A stretch of 64,000 nucleotides of DNA from an uncultured Pelagibacteraceae bacterium. Lineage in GTDB: Bacteria > Pseudomonadota > Alphaproteobacteria > Pelagibacterales > Pelagibacteraceae. The translations under genes were made by a program, and so were the position numbers. The stretch lies in NCBI GenBank assembly GCA_902568465.1, contig CACFQR010000003.1, positions 1 through 64,000 of the forward strand, read 5' to 3'. Each line of letters opens with the position of its first letter. Position 1 is the first letter of the stretch. Positions 47,319-56,337 of this stretch are shown here, in pieces. Under the pieces are notes generated by a model that saw nothing but the letters and a program-made list of their open reading frames with translations, had not been told where the DNA came from and made no database searches.

Positions 47319-49722
47319 AGTTAAATTATTGCTCTTAATTATAATAAAAGTCTTTTTTCTAAATCAAAATGTTTATAGTGATGAATTTAATATATCCGCA
47401 ATAGAAATTACTGTTGATAAAAAAAAAAATATTGTAATAGGAGAAGGTGAAGTTAAAGCAGTAGACTCTCAAGGAAAAATTATTAATGCAGACAAAATAA
47501 CTTATAAAAAATCAACAGAATTTTTGATCGCTGAAGGTTCAGTAAAAATCACTGATAAAGAAGGAAATATATTAATAACTGAAAAGGCTACGTACGATAA
47601 AGAAAAAGAGATAATTTTGTCTTATAAAAATTCTGAATTTTTCCAAACAGATGGATATAAACTTATTTCAAATAAAATATTATATGATAACTTGAAAAAA
47701 ATAATAAGTTCTGATCAAAATTCTACATTAACTGACCCAGATAATAATTTAATAGAAGTTGAAATGTTTGAGTTTCATATAGAAAAAAACCTTTTTTCAT
47801 CAGTAGGAAAAATAAAAATAGAAGACAAAGATAAAAATATATATTTTTTTAAAGAACTTCATATTGATACAAAAAAAAAGGAAATGATTGGATCAGATGT
47901 AAGTGCTTTATTGAATCAACAAAATTTTGGGCTTAGTAAGGAAAATGATCCACGTTTTGTTGCTAACAATATTTTTATGTCCGAAAATAGATCTGACTTA
48001 TCTAAGGGTGTATTCACCGTATGTAAAAAAAGAAAAGGCAAATGTCCGCCGTGGTCATTGAAGGCTAAAAAAATTAGCCATGATAAAATTAAAAAAACAA
48101 TATATTACGAAAATGCTGTGTTAAGAGTTTATGATGTGCCAGTTTTTTATTTTCCTAGATTTTTTCACCCAGATCCTACAGTCAAAAGACAATCTGGATT
48201 TTTAAATCCTTTTTTTACTGATACCACAACTACAGGAACTGGTTTTGCTTTGCCTTATTTTTGGGCCATAGGTATTGATAAAGATCTTACTTTTGCCCCT
48301 AAAGTTTACGCTAATGAAAATATGTTATTTTTAAATGAATACAGGCAAGCATTTAGAAATGCTTATTTAACGATAGATACCAGTTATAACCAAGGTTATA
48401 AACAAACCTCCGAAACAAAAACTGATGGTTCTAGAAATCATGTTTTTGCCAATCTAAATATTGATTTGGGAGAGGGAAAAGAATACGAAAGCAATTTAAA
48501 TTTTAAAGTGCAAAGAACATCAAATGACACTTATTTTAGGGTGCACGATATAAATACTGCTCTTGTTGACTCAACTGATACAGATTTAAAAAACGAAATT
48601 AATTATAATTTTAGTAAAAATGATATGTATTTAAACTTCTCCGCTTCTGTTTATGAGAATTTAAGAAAAAAAGCAAATGATAGATATGAATATATTTTGC
48701 CAAATATACTAATTGGTAAATCTATTTTTAGTGAAAGTTTGGGTACCTTTAATTTAAAATCAAATGCACTTTATAAAAATTATGATGTTAATAATCACTT
48801 AACATCTTTAACAAATGAAATAATATGGAACTCAAATAGCGCCATTACTTCAAAGGGGTTTGTAAATAGTTTTGAGGGATTAATACAAAATAGAAACTAC
48901 GATGCAAAAAATACAACAGATTATAAAAATGATGGAACTATAAATGAATTAAGTAGCTCTATAAGCTTTAAAAGTTCTTTGCCCATGCAAAAAATTGAAA
49001 CAGATATAACAAAATTATTCTCACCAAATTTTATGATTAGATATGCTCCATTTCATATGAGAGACATAAACTCAGAAACTTTAACTCTTAATTACTCCAA
49101 TTTATATAGTGCTAATAAGACATCAGAAGTTGAAAGAGGATTGAGCGCTATTTTAGGTTTTGATTATAAAATAAATGAAAAAGATAAAAAAACGGGTGAT
49201 AAGCAAAAATTATCTATATCTATGGGACAAATTTTCAATGCAGAAAAAAATAGGGATATTCCTTCTCAGAGTTCTTTGGATCAAAGAATGTCTGATTTAG
49301 TTGGAGAAATAAATTATAATTTTTCAGAAATAGGGCAAATTGATTATAAATTTTCATTAGATCATAACTATAATGATTTAAATTATAACGAAGTTTCTAC
49401 TACATTAAATTTTGGAAAAGTTGCCTTTAACTTAAACTATTTAGAAGAACAAAATCATGTTGGTAGGGAAAATTATGTAAATAGCGGATTAAGTTTAAAT
49501 TTCACAGATAATAATAAATTAAGTTTTGAAACAAAGAAAAATTTTAAAACTGAAAGTACAGAGTTCTATGATATCAGTTATCAATACAACAATGATTGTT
49601 TGACTGCAGGACTTGTTTTTAGGAGAGAGTTTTATAAAGATAGTGATGTAGAACAAAAAGATTCTATAATGTTTAAAATTACTTTTGTGCCATTTACAAG
49701 TGTTAGAACACCACTAAAATGA
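47302..49722 (+). CDS. lptD: LPS assembly outer-membrane protein LptD
   Basis: This 806-aa precursor has a signal peptide, an N-terminal OstA/LptA-like jellyroll (about 25-190; GEGEVKAVDSQGKIINADKITY), and a C-terminal 26-strand-type barrel (LptD domain). CPPWSLKAKKISHD and the following YFPRFFHPDPTVKRQSGFL are family signatures. Cysteines flank the jellyroll-barrel joint (FTVCKKRKGKC) and appear near the C-terminus (NDCLTAGLVF), allowing disulfides. It inserts LPS in the outer membrane. The surA start overlaps its stop by four bases. Confidence 0.95.
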   Translation: MQIKNKVKLLLLIIIKVFFLNQNVYSDEFNISAIEITVDKKKNIVIGEGEVKAVDSQGKIINADKITYKKSTEFLIAEGSVKITDKEGNILITEKATYDKEKEIILSYKNSEFFQTDGYKLISNKILYDNLKKIISSDQNSTLTDPDNNLIEVEMFEFHIEKNLFSSVGKIKIEDKDKNIYFFKELHIDTKKKEMIGSDVSALLNQQNFGLSKENDPRFVANNIFMSENRSDLSKGVFTVCKKRKGKCPPWSLKAKKISHDKIKKTIYYENAVLRVYDVPVFYFPRFFHPDPTVKRQSGFLNPFFTDTTTTGTGFALPYFWAIGIDKDLTFAPKVYANENMLFLNEYRQAFRNAYLTIDTSYNQGYKQTSETKTDGSRNHVFANLNIDLGEGKEYESNLNFKVQRTSNDTYFRVHDINTALVDSTDTDLKNEINYNFSKNDMYLNFSASVYENLRKKANDRYEYILPNILIGKSIFSESLGTFNLKSNALYKNYDVNNHLTSLTNEIIWNSNSAITSKGFVNSFEGLIQNRNYDAKNTTDYKNDGTINELSSSISFKSSLPMQKIETDITKLFSPNFMIRYAPFHMRDINSETLTLNYSNLYSANKTSEVERGLSAILGFDYKINEKDKKTGDKQKLSISMGQIFNAEKNRDIPSQSSLDQRMSDLVGEINYNFSEIGQIDYKFSLDHNYNDLNYNEVSTTLNFGKVAFNLNYLEEQNHVGRENYVNSGLSLNFTDNNKLSFETKKNFKTESTEFYDISYQYNNDCLTAGLVFRREFYKDSDVEQKDSIMFKITFVPFTSVRTPLK

Positions 49723-50660
49723 AAAGTAAGAAAATAATTTTATCAATTTTTGTGTTTTTTATTTATTATGCAGAAATTGCTTCTGCAATGAAGGCTACAT
49801 TGTTTGCTACCGTTGGAGATAAAGCCATAACCCAATTAGATATTATTAACGAGGTAAAAACGATTTTGATTTTAAGTGGCCAAAGCTTTACCGAAGATAG
49901 AAGAGAAGAATTGCAGTCTGCAGCTATTAAATCAATTATTAAAAGAAATATAAAAATGATTGAAATTGAAAAATACGATAATTTAAAATTTAGTAATGAT
50001 GATTTAAATATTGAGTTAAATAATTTGGCAGTTAATGTGAATATGGATCTAGATACGTTAAGAAATACATTTATTACTAATGATTTAGATTTTTCAGTTG
50101 TTAGAGAGCAAGTTAAAACAGAAGTTTTGTGGAATAGTTTGATATTTGAAATATATAAAGACAGATTGTTTGTTAATCAAGAAGAAATAAATGAGCAGTT
50201 AAAATCTTTTCAGCAAAAAGAAGATATTGATGAGTATTTAATTTCTGAAATAATATTAGAGTCAGTACCTATTGACCAAGTGGATAATGAGATCCAAAAA
50301 ATAAAAGAAAAAATTGCTGTTGACGGCTTTGAAAAAGTGGCAATAAATTTTAGTATATCCGAGACATCTTTAAAAGGTGGAAACTTAGGATGGATTAATG
50401 AAAACTTAATAACAGATAATTTTAAATCAAAAATAATAAATACTCCCGTTGGAGAAATTTCAGAACCGGTAGTCCTGCCAGAGGGAATAGTAATTTTTAA
50501 AGTTAGGGATAAAAGAAAAACAAAAAAAAATAAAAATTTAGTAGAAGTTAAAAATCAACTTATTTCAGCAGAAAAATCAAAAATTCTAAATATGTATTCA
50601 TTATCACACTATGATAATTTACGAAGAACAATTACAATAAACTATCTAATAAATGAATAA
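49719..50660 (+). CDS. surA: SurA-like periplasmic chaperone / peptidyl-prolyl isomerase
   Basis: This 313-aa periplasmic protein has a signal peptide (about 1-23), a SurA N-terminal chaperone domain (about 25-160; VGDKAITQLDIINEVKT), and one parvulin-type PPIase domain (about 170-270; SLKGGNLGWINENL and VGEISEPVVLPEGIVIFKV). E. coli SurA has two PPIase domains; one is usual in Alphaproteobacteria. Its place behind lptD fits its role in folding outer-membrane barrels such as LptD. Confidence 0.92.
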   Translation: MKSKKIILSIFVFFIYYAEIASAMKATLFATVGDKAITQLDIINEVKTILILSGQSFTEDRREELQSAAIKSIIKRNIKMIEIEKYDNLKFSNDDLNIELNNLAVNVNMDLDTLRNTFITNDLDFSVVREQVKTEVLWNSLIFEIYKDRLFVNQEEINEQLKSFQQKEDIDEYLISEIILESVPIDQVDNEIQKIKEKIAVDGFEKVAINFSISETSLKGGNLGWINENLITDNFKSKIINTPVGEISEPVVLPEGIVIFKVRDKRKTKKNKNLVEVKNQLISAEKSKILNMYSLSHYDNLRRTITINYLINE

Positions 50661-51624
50661 ATCTATTGCAATAATTGCAGGTGAACCAAATAGTATATCG
50701 TCAGAGATAATATTTAAAAGTTGGAAGTTGCGAAAAAGTTTCGCTCATAAACCTTTTTTTATTATTGGAAGTATAGATTTGTTGGAACTTCAAAAAAAAA
50801 AATTAAAATATAATATTAAGATTAAAGAAATTAAAAAAAACTTTACTTATAAAGATTTAGTTGGAAATGCCATTCCAGTTCTAAACGTTGAATATAATCA
50901 AGCTAAGGCTTTTCAAAAAATATCAAATAAATCAAACAGCTATATTTTGAAAAGTTTTAATATAGCTATAAGTTTATATAAAGATCGCAAAATTATTGGA
51001 TTTATAAACTGTCCTATTGCAAAAGAAAGTTTATTTAAAAATAAATATCAAGGTGTTACTGAGTTTTTATCAAAAAAAAATAATTCTTATGGAAGTGAAG
51101 TTATGCTGTTATATAACAAAAAATTATCTGTTGTACCATTAACAACTCACATTCCCTTAAAAAAGATTAGCTACGAAATTAAGAAAATAAAAATCCATAA
51201 AAAAATTAAAACTATTAACCTATTTTACAAAAAAATTTTTAAAAAAAATCCAAAGATTGCTATTTTGGGTTTAAACCCTCACAATTTTTCACCTCAAAAG
51301 AATCATGAAGAAAAAACGATAATTTCTCCAGCAATCAAAAAAGCAAAAAATTTAAAAATAAAAATACAAGGTCCCCTTTCACCTGATACAAGTTTTATGC
51401 TTCATAAAAAAAACAAAATCGATGTGATGGTTGGCTTGTACCATGACCAAGTTTTAACTCCTTTTAAAGCTTTATTTAATTACGATGCAATTAATATTAC
51501 TCTAGGTTTGCCATATATAAGAATATCACCAGATCATGGCGTTGCTAAAAATATATTAGGTAAAAAAATTGCTAACCCATTAAGTTTAATTAAATCTATT
51601 ACATTTTTTAATAATATAAAGTAG
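50653..51624 (+). CDS. pdxA: 4-hydroxythreonine-4-phosphate dehydrogenase
   Basis: This 323-aa enzyme acts in pyridoxal phosphate synthesis (DXP-dependent route). It has the metal-binding histidines in TTHIPLKKIS, GLYHDQVLTPFKAL and SPDHGVAKNI, with GPLSPDTSF before them. The N-terminus IAIIAGEPNSISSE is typical. It overlaps surA by eight bases and is followed by rsmA after three bases, the classic surA-pdxA-rsmA order. Confidence 0.95.
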   Translation: MNKSIAIIAGEPNSISSEIIFKSWKLRKSFAHKPFFIIGSIDLLELQKKKLKYNIKIKEIKKNFTYKDLVGNAIPVLNVEYNQAKAFQKISNKSNSYILKSFNIAISLYKDRKIIGFINCPIAKESLFKNKYQGVTEFLSKKNNSYGSEVMLLYNKKLSVVPLTTHIPLKKISYEIKKIKIHKKIKTINLFYKKIFKKNPKIAILGLNPHNFSPQKNHEEKTIISPAIKKAKNLKIKIQGPLSPDTSFMLHKKNKIDVMVGLYHDQVLTPFKALFNYDAINITLGLPYIRISPDHGVAKNILGKKIANPLSLIKSITFFNNIK

Positions 51625-51627
51625 TAA

Positions 51628-52431
51628 ATGAGATTTTTTTTAGCTCCAAAAAAAAGCCTCGGACAAAATTTTTTGATCGATCAAAATATAATAAATAAAA
51701 TTGTTAATGTTAAAAAAATTAAAAAAAATAGTACTATTGTAGAAATAGGACCGGGATATGGAAGTCTGACAAAAAAAATTCTTGGTCTAAATCCTAAAAA
51801 ACTAATTTTGATTGAAAAAGATAAAAAATTATCAATATTTTTAAAAAAACAATTTGCCCATTTAAAAAATATAAAAGTGATCAATCAAGATATTTTAAAT
51901 GAAATTAACTATAATAACGTAGATAATAACATAATAGTTTTTGGTAATTTACCCTACAATATTTCTACAAAAGTACTAACTTCACTTATTTTAATAAAAA
52001 AATGGCCGCCGTGGTATGAAAGCTTAATTTTTATGTTTCAAAAAGAAGTAGCTGATAGAATAATAGCAAAGCATAATACAAAACAGTTTGGTAGATTGTC
52101 AGTTATATCTAATTGGAGATTAGATGTTACAAAACATTTTGAAATATCAAAAAATTGTTTTTCGCCATCTCCTAAGGTAAATTCAACCTTGCTTTCTTTC
52201 AAACCAAAATCAAATATATACAAAATAAAAAATCCAGAAAATTTAGAAATAGTTACTAGAATTCTTTTTTCAAATAGAAGAAAAATGATTAACAAAAATT
52301 TTAAAAAGTTATTTAAAAATAGTTATTCTGTAGCAGAAGAATTAGACTTAGATCTGAAAAAAAGACCTGGTGAACTTGCTAGTGAAATTTTTTATAAGAT
52401 TGCAGTTAAATATGAACAATTAACTGAATAA
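51628..52431 (+). CDS. rsmA: 16S rRNA dimethyladenosine transferase RsmA (KsgA)
   Basis: This 267-aa SAM-dependent enzyme dimethylates two adjacent adenosines near the 3' end of 16S rRNA during late 30S maturation. Motifs are SLGQNFLIDQNII, the SAM loop EIGPGYGSLTKKIL, and the catalytic NLPYNIS. The C-terminal helical domain contains FSNRRKMINKN. It overlaps the convergent gmk end by 12 bases. Confidence 0.96.
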   Translation: MRFFLAPKKSLGQNFLIDQNIINKIVNVKKIKKNSTIVEIGPGYGSLTKKILGLNPKKLILIEKDKKLSIFLKKQFAHLKNIKVINQDILNEINYNNVDNNIIVFGNLPYNISTKVLTSLILIKKWPPWYESLIFMFQKEVADRIIAKHNTKQFGRLSVISNWRLDVTKHFEISKNCFSPSPKVNSTLLSFKPKSNIYKIKNPENLEIVTRILFSNRRKMINKNFKKLFKNSYSVAEELDLDLKKRPGELASEIFYKIAVKYEQLTE

Positions 52432-53052
52432 TTCTTTTACTTTTTTTTCAATTACTGATAAATCTTGCTTTTCATTTATTCCATTTTTTGTGTTTGTAAT
52501 TATCTTTAATATTTTTGTATAGCAAATTTCTAAATCATCATTAACTACAACATAATCATATTCTTTCCAGTGTGAAAGCTCTTCATGAAATTTCATCATA
52601 CGAGGTTTGATTAAACTTTCCTGTCCTTTGTGCCTATTTAGCAATCTTTTTTTTAAAACCTCTATATTCGGAGGAACTATAAAAAACGTAACCAAAGATA
52701 AATTTGAAATTTTTTTTAGTTGCTGTGTTCCTTGCCAATCAATATCAAACAGTACGTCCTTGCCTTCTGATAAATGTTTTATTACAGGTTTTTTTAAAGT
52801 TCCATAATAGTTGCCAAATATTTTTGCAAACTCATAAAAATTATTATTTTCAACTAAAGAATTAAATTCTTGTTCATTTACAAAATAATAATCTTTACCA
52901 TTTACCTCGCCTGGTCTAGCTTTTCTTGTTGTATGTGAAATAGATATAACGAAATTTGTATTATTTTTTTCAAGTTTTTTGGTCAAAGTAGTCTTACCTG
53001 CACCTGACGGTGACGATAAAACGAAAATTGTACCGCTTTTGCTGGCAGTCAT
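52420..53052 (-). CDS. gmk: Guanylate kinase
   Basis: This 210-aa enzyme phosphorylates GMP to GDP. Walker A is SSPSGAGKTTL near residue 13, and the GMP-binding region reads SHTTRKARPGEVNGKDYYFV. The last segment KYDYVV-type (KEYDYVVVNDD) is also conserved. It follows acpP by 43 bases on the minus strand, whereas many Alphaproteobacteria have fabF, mltG and yicC in between. Confidence 0.96.
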   Translation of the reverse strand: MTASKSGTIFVLSSPSGAGKTTLTKKLEKNNTNFVISISHTTRKARPGEVNGKDYYFVNEQEFNSLVENNNFYEFAKIFGNYYGTLKKPVIKHLSEGKDVLFDIDWQGTQQLKKISNLSLVTFFIVPPNIEVLKKRLLNRHKGQESLIKPRMMKFHEELSHWKEYDYVVVNDDLEICYTKILKIITNTKNGINEKQDLSVIEKKVKELFS

Positions 53053-53095
53053 AGTTAATTTTTTGACTAATATTTATTTAATGGCAACTTGTATT

Positions 53096-53335
53096 TTAAC
53101 TTGATTTGCTTTCAATAAATTTTATAGCATCTCCGACGGTAAGAATTTTTTCTGCTTCACTATCAGATATCTCTGATCCAAACTCTTCTTCGAAAGCCAT
53201 TACTAGTTCAACTGTGTCTAAACTGTCAGCTCCAAGATCATCGATGAAATTTGCCTCTTCTACAACCTTTGCTTCGTCAACACCTAAATGATCGCTGATC
53301 ATCTTTTTTACTTTGCTTGAAATATCTTTTGTCAT
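53096..53335 (-). CDS. acpP: Acyl carrier protein
   Basis: This 79-aa acidic protein carries growing acyl chains on 4'-phosphopantetheine attached to the Ser in [14 protein letters not shown] (about residue 39). Length, acidity and four-helix pattern are typical. It has a private promoter inside the end of fabG, as expected for one of the most abundant cell proteins. Confidence 0.97.
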   Translation of the reverse strand: MTKDISSKVKKMISDHLGVDEAKVVEEANFIDDLGADSLDTVELVMAFEEEFGSEISDSEAEKILTVGDAIKFIESKSS

Positions 53336-53365
53336 TTTAAACCCTAAATTTAATGTTATTAGTTC

Positions 53366-53393
53366 TTAATAAATTATTAATGACATTTGTCAA
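53366..53393 (-). promoter_or_regulatory. acpP promoter with palindromic -35 region
   Basis: A consensus TTGACA (53393-53388) overlaps the fabG stop codon. After 16 bases comes TATTAA (53371-53366), leaving a leader of roughly 25 bases before acpP. A perfect inverted repeat TGACA-AA-TGTCA covers the -35 box and could be an operator. Confidence 0.55.
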
Positions 53394-54124
53394 GACATAT
53401 ACATGCCACCATTAACATGAATGGTTTCTCCAGTAACATATGAAGCCTGATCTGAAGATAAAAAAGCTACACAATTTGAAACATCTTCTCCTGACCCAAG
53501 TCTACCCATGGGTATCCTTGATGTTAAATAAAGCTTTACCTTTTCCGCAATATTCATCGTCATGTCTGAAACTATAAATCCAGGGGAAACGCAATTTATG
53601 GTTATATTTTTTTTTGCGTACTCTATAGCTAGACTTTTGGACATTCCAATAATACCAGCTTTTGAAGCTGCATAATTTGATTGGCCCAAATTTCCAGTAT
53701 GGCCTACAACAGAAGTGATATTCACAACTCTACCAAATTTATTTTTAAGCATTTTTTTTATAGAATATTTTGTTAATAAAAATGTTGAAGTTAAATTAAC
53801 ATCAATTACTTTTTTCCATTCATCATCTTTCATTCTTAAAGATAAATTATCTATATTTCTTCCAGCATTATTAATTAAAATATCTAAACCTCCCAATTCT
53901 AAAGAAACATCTTCGATGAATTCTTCAATTCTAGAATGTTCATTGATATCAAATTTTTTAATTTTAATACTTGGATATTGTTTTTTTAAAGAGTCTAATT
54001 TTTCTACTTTTGTTCCACTGCCTAAAACATTACCACCAAGTGAAATAAATTTTTTAACTAGTGAATTACCTATGCCTCCACTAGCTCCTGTAATTAAAAT
54101 TTTTTTATTTTTAAAATCTATCAT
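53390..54124 (-). CDS. fabG: 3-oxoacyl-[acyl-carrier-protein] reductase
   Basis: This 244-aa SDR enzyme performs the first reduction of each fatty-acid elongation cycle with NADPH. It has the nucleotide loop TGASGGIGNS, NNAGRNIDNL, the catalytic Ser in NITSVVGHTG, and Tyr/Lys in SNYAASKAG. The C-terminus YVTGETIHVNGGMYMS is characteristic. Its ATG overlaps the fabD stop by one base (TAATG). Confidence 0.97.
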   Translation of the reverse strand: MIDFKNKKILITGASGGIGNSLVKKFISLGGNVLGSGTKVEKLDSLKKQYPSIKIKKFDINEHSRIEEFIEDVSLELGGLDILINNAGRNIDNLSLRMKDDEWKKVIDVNLTSTFLLTKYSIKKMLKNKFGRVVNITSVVGHTGNLGQSNYAASKAGIIGMSKSLAIEYAKKNITINCVSPGFIVSDMTMNIAEKVKLYLTSRIPMGRLGSGEDVSNCVAFLSSDQASYVTGETIHVNGGMYMS

Positions 54125-55038
54125 TATTTAATATCTTCCAATGAATTAATATTTAATATTTTTACTTCATTATTTATTTTTTTTACTAGACCGGAAAGCA
54201 CTTTACCAGGACCAATTTCTAAAAATTCTGAAACACCTTGTTTTACCATATAATTCACACTTTCTCTCCATCTGACTCTTGAAGTAATTTGATCAATTAA
54301 TAGTGGCTTAATTTTGTTTATATCATTTTCCATTTGTGCTGTAACATTACTAATAATAGAAGGTTCTGGTTTTAAAAATTTAGTATTATTTATTTTTTCC
54401 TGCATTTTTTCTTTAGCTTTTAACATTAAAGAGCAATGAAATGGTGCGCTTACTGGCAAGATTATACTTTTTTTTCTCTTTGCTTTTAAATTTTTATTGA
54501 GGTTCTCTATATCTAATTTATTGCCACTTACAACAATTTGGGCATTGCTGTTATCGTTAGCTATTTCACAAATTTTTTTATCTTTTATTAAGTCAATTTC
54601 ACTTTGGACTTCTTCAATACTCATTCCCAGGACAGCCGTCATAGCACCATGCCCATAAGGTACAGCTTCCTGCATAGCCTTACCTCTTTCGAACAAAAGG
54701 TATGCTGCTTGCTCTAGACTTAATGATCCTGAGCAAACTAATGCTGTATACTCTCCTAAAGAATGTCCAGCAAAAAATTTAGAATTTTTTAAATTAAAAT
54801 TAAACTCATTATTCAGTACATTAAATATAGAGACTCCGATCGTCATTATTGCTGGCTGTGTATTTTGTGTTAGTTTAAGCTTGTCTTCAGGACCTTCTAA
54901 TATTAATTTAGAAAGAGAGAAACCTAAAGTTTTGTCTACAGTATCAAAAGTTTTTTTAACTAAATCAAATTTTTTGTAAAAGTCCGCCCCCATCCCGACA
55001 TATTGAGAACCTTGACCTGGAAATAGAACTGCGCGCAT
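54124..55038 (-). CDS. fabD: Malonyl-CoA:ACP transacylase
   Basis: I start at the ATG at 55038 (MRAVLFPGQGSQYVGMG, 304 aa); the track's 55107 adds 23 residues of intergenic sequence. The enzyme loads malonyl groups onto ACP. The nucleophile is the Ser of AGHSLGEYTAL near residue 90, and the catalytic His is in VSAPFHCSLM. EFLEIGPGKVLSGL closes the fold. It leads the minus-strand fabD-fabG-acpP run and is divergent from rpsF. Confidence 0.96.
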   Translation of the reverse strand: MRAVLFPGQGSQYVGMGADFYKKFDLVKKTFDTVDKTLGFSLSKLILEGPEDKLKLTQNTQPAIMTIGVSIFNVLNNEFNFNLKNSKFFAGHSLGEYTALVCSGSLSLEQAAYLLFERGKAMQEAVPYGHGAMTAVLGMSIEEVQSEIDLIKDKKICEIANDNSNAQIVVSGNKLDIENLNKNLKAKRKKSIILPVSAPFHCSLMLKAKEKMQEKINNTKFLKPEPSIISNVTAQMENDINKIKPLLIDQITSRVRWRESVNYMVKQGVSEFLEIGPGKVLSGLVKKINNEVKILNINSLEDIK

Positions 55039-55074
55039 GTGATAATAAAATATAATATAGTTATATTTTATTGG

Positions 55075-55103
55075 TTGTATATTAAAAATTTTAATAGTAT
55101 AAA
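55075..55103 (+). promoter_or_regulatory. Promoter of the rpsF-rpsR-rplI operon
   Basis: TTGTAT (55075-55080) and TATAAA (55098-55103) are separated by exactly 17 bases. Transcription would start near 55110, leaving a leader of about 62 bases before rpsF. Confidence 0.55.
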
Positions 55104-55112
55104 ACACAGGCC

Positions 55113-55137
55113 TCTACCTAAAAAAAGGTGGATTTTT
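55113..55137 (+). promoter_or_regulatory. Stem-loop followed by a T-tract in the rpsF leader
   Basis: TCTACCT pairs with AGGTGGA (seven pairs, one G-U) around a loop of six A residues, directly followed by TTTTT. It lies at the predicted 5' end of the rpsF mRNA. It could be an attenuator or part of an S6:S18 autoregulatory leader, but the CCG element of the known S6:S18 motif was not found. Confidence 0.4.
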
Positions 55138-55171
55138 CGAAAGTAATATCGAATTAACCAAGGAAAAAGAA

Positions 55172-55495
55172 ATGAATAGTTACGAACATACGTTAATAAT
55201 AAGACAAGATATATCTGAATCCCAAAGCAAAAATTTAATTGATAAATATAAAAATATAATCAATGAAAATTTAGGAAAAGTAATTAAACTAGAAGAATGG
55301 GGTTTAAAAACTTTATCTCATAGCATAAAAAATAATAAAAAAGGCTATTACCTCCATATCAAATTTGAAGGCTCAGGAAAAACAATACAAGAACTTGAGA
55401 AAGCAGAAAATATTGATGAAATGTTAATTAGATACTTAACAGTCAAAGTAAAAAAACTAGACCTAGAAACAAATTTTTTTGAGAAAAAGGAATAA
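55172..55495 (+). CDS. rpsF: Ribosomal protein S6
   Basis: This 107-aa protein of the 30S platform binds 16S rRNA together with S18. It shows NSYEHTLIIRQDI at the N-terminus and EEWGLKTLSHSIKNNKKGYYLHIKFE, the typical S6 core. A clear AAGGA ribosome-binding site precedes the ATG. rpsR follows after 12 bases. Confidence 0.97.
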   Translation: MNSYEHTLIIRQDISESQSKNLIDKYKNIINENLGKVIKLEEWGLKTLSHSIKNNKKGYYLHIKFEGSGKTIQELEKAENIDEMLIRYLTVKVKKLDLETNFFEKKE

Positions 55496-55507
55496 AGAAA
55501 ATTTTCA

Positions 55508-55783
55508 ATGAAAAGAAGAAATAAAAAAAAAGATAATAAAAAAAGAGGATCATCCTTTTCAAAATTGAGTTTATTTCAAAAACCTGGAATTAAATTTTTT
55601 AAACCGTGTCCTTTATCAGGTAAAAATGCACCTGTAATTGATTATAAGAATATAAAATTATTAAGAAAGTATATTTCTGAAAGTGGAAGAATATTACCAT
55701 CAAGAATAACTAATGTTTCTTTAAAAAAACAAAAGGAACTTTCTAAAGCAATAAAAAGAGCTAGGTTATTAGCTTTAATATAA
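55508..55783 (+). CDS. rpsR: Ribosomal protein S18
   Basis: This 91-aa basic protein pairs with S6. The conserved core [42 protein letters not shown] is complete. The N-terminus has a lysine-rich extension ([12 protein letters not shown]). It lies between rpsF and rplI, the standard operon order. Confidence 0.97.
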   Translation: MKRRNKKKDNKKRGSSFSKLSLFQKPGIKFFKPCPLSGKNAPVIDYKNIKLLRKYISESGRILPSRITNVSLKKQKELSKAIKRARLLALI

Positions 55784-55791
55784 ATATTATT

Positions 55792-56250
55792 ATGGAAGTA
55801 GTACTATTAGAAAATATTAAAAATTTAGGACAAATAGGAGAAATTGTAAAAGTAAGAAGAGGTCATGCTCGCAATTTCTTAATTAAGTATGGTAAAGCTC
55901 TAAAGGCCTCTAAAGAAAATATCGAATTTGTAAACAAAAAAAAATCAGAGCTTAATGAAAAAAATTTGGAACTTAAAAAAGGAGCTAAAAAAATTAACGA
56001 TATACTAAATAAAGCATCTTTCAAATTTTCTAAAAGAGCCAAAGAGAATGGTGAACTATATGGTTCTTTAAAACCTCTAGAATTAACTAAGGCTATAGAA
56101 GAAGCTAAAAATATTAAAATTAAAGCATCTCAAATTGATTTAAATAAAGAAATAAAAAAAATTGGATCTTACGAAGCTACAATTAATCTTCACGCAGAAA
56201 TACAATCAAAAATTCATATTGAGGTTGTAAAAGAAGAAGACAAAGCATAA
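55792..56250 (+). CDS. rplI: Ribosomal protein L9
   Basis: This 152-aa 50S protein has the N-terminal signature MEVVLLENIKNLGQIGEIVKVRRGHARNFL, a long connecting helix, and a C-terminal RNA-binding domain ending HAEIQSKIHIEVVKE. It starts nine bases after rpsR. The 87 bases that follow, before dnaB, hold no gene. Confidence 0.97.
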   Translation: MEVVLLENIKNLGQIGEIVKVRRGHARNFLIKYGKALKASKENIEFVNKKKSELNEKNLELKKGAKKINDILNKASFKFSKRAKENGELYGSLKPLELTKAIEEAKNIKIKASQIDLNKEIKKIGSYEATINLHAEIQSKIHIEVVKEEDKA

Positions 56251-56337
56251 ATTTTTTTCCACAGAAAATAATTTTAAGTGTATAACTTTGCTGTTTTTTT
56301 TATTAGTTAAATAGTATTATATATATTTTTAATAATA

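Noticed and set aside
55039-55107. N-terminal 23-residue extension of FabD in the track
   Set aside because: Lies in the divergent promoter region; the family starts at MRAVLFPGQG (55038).
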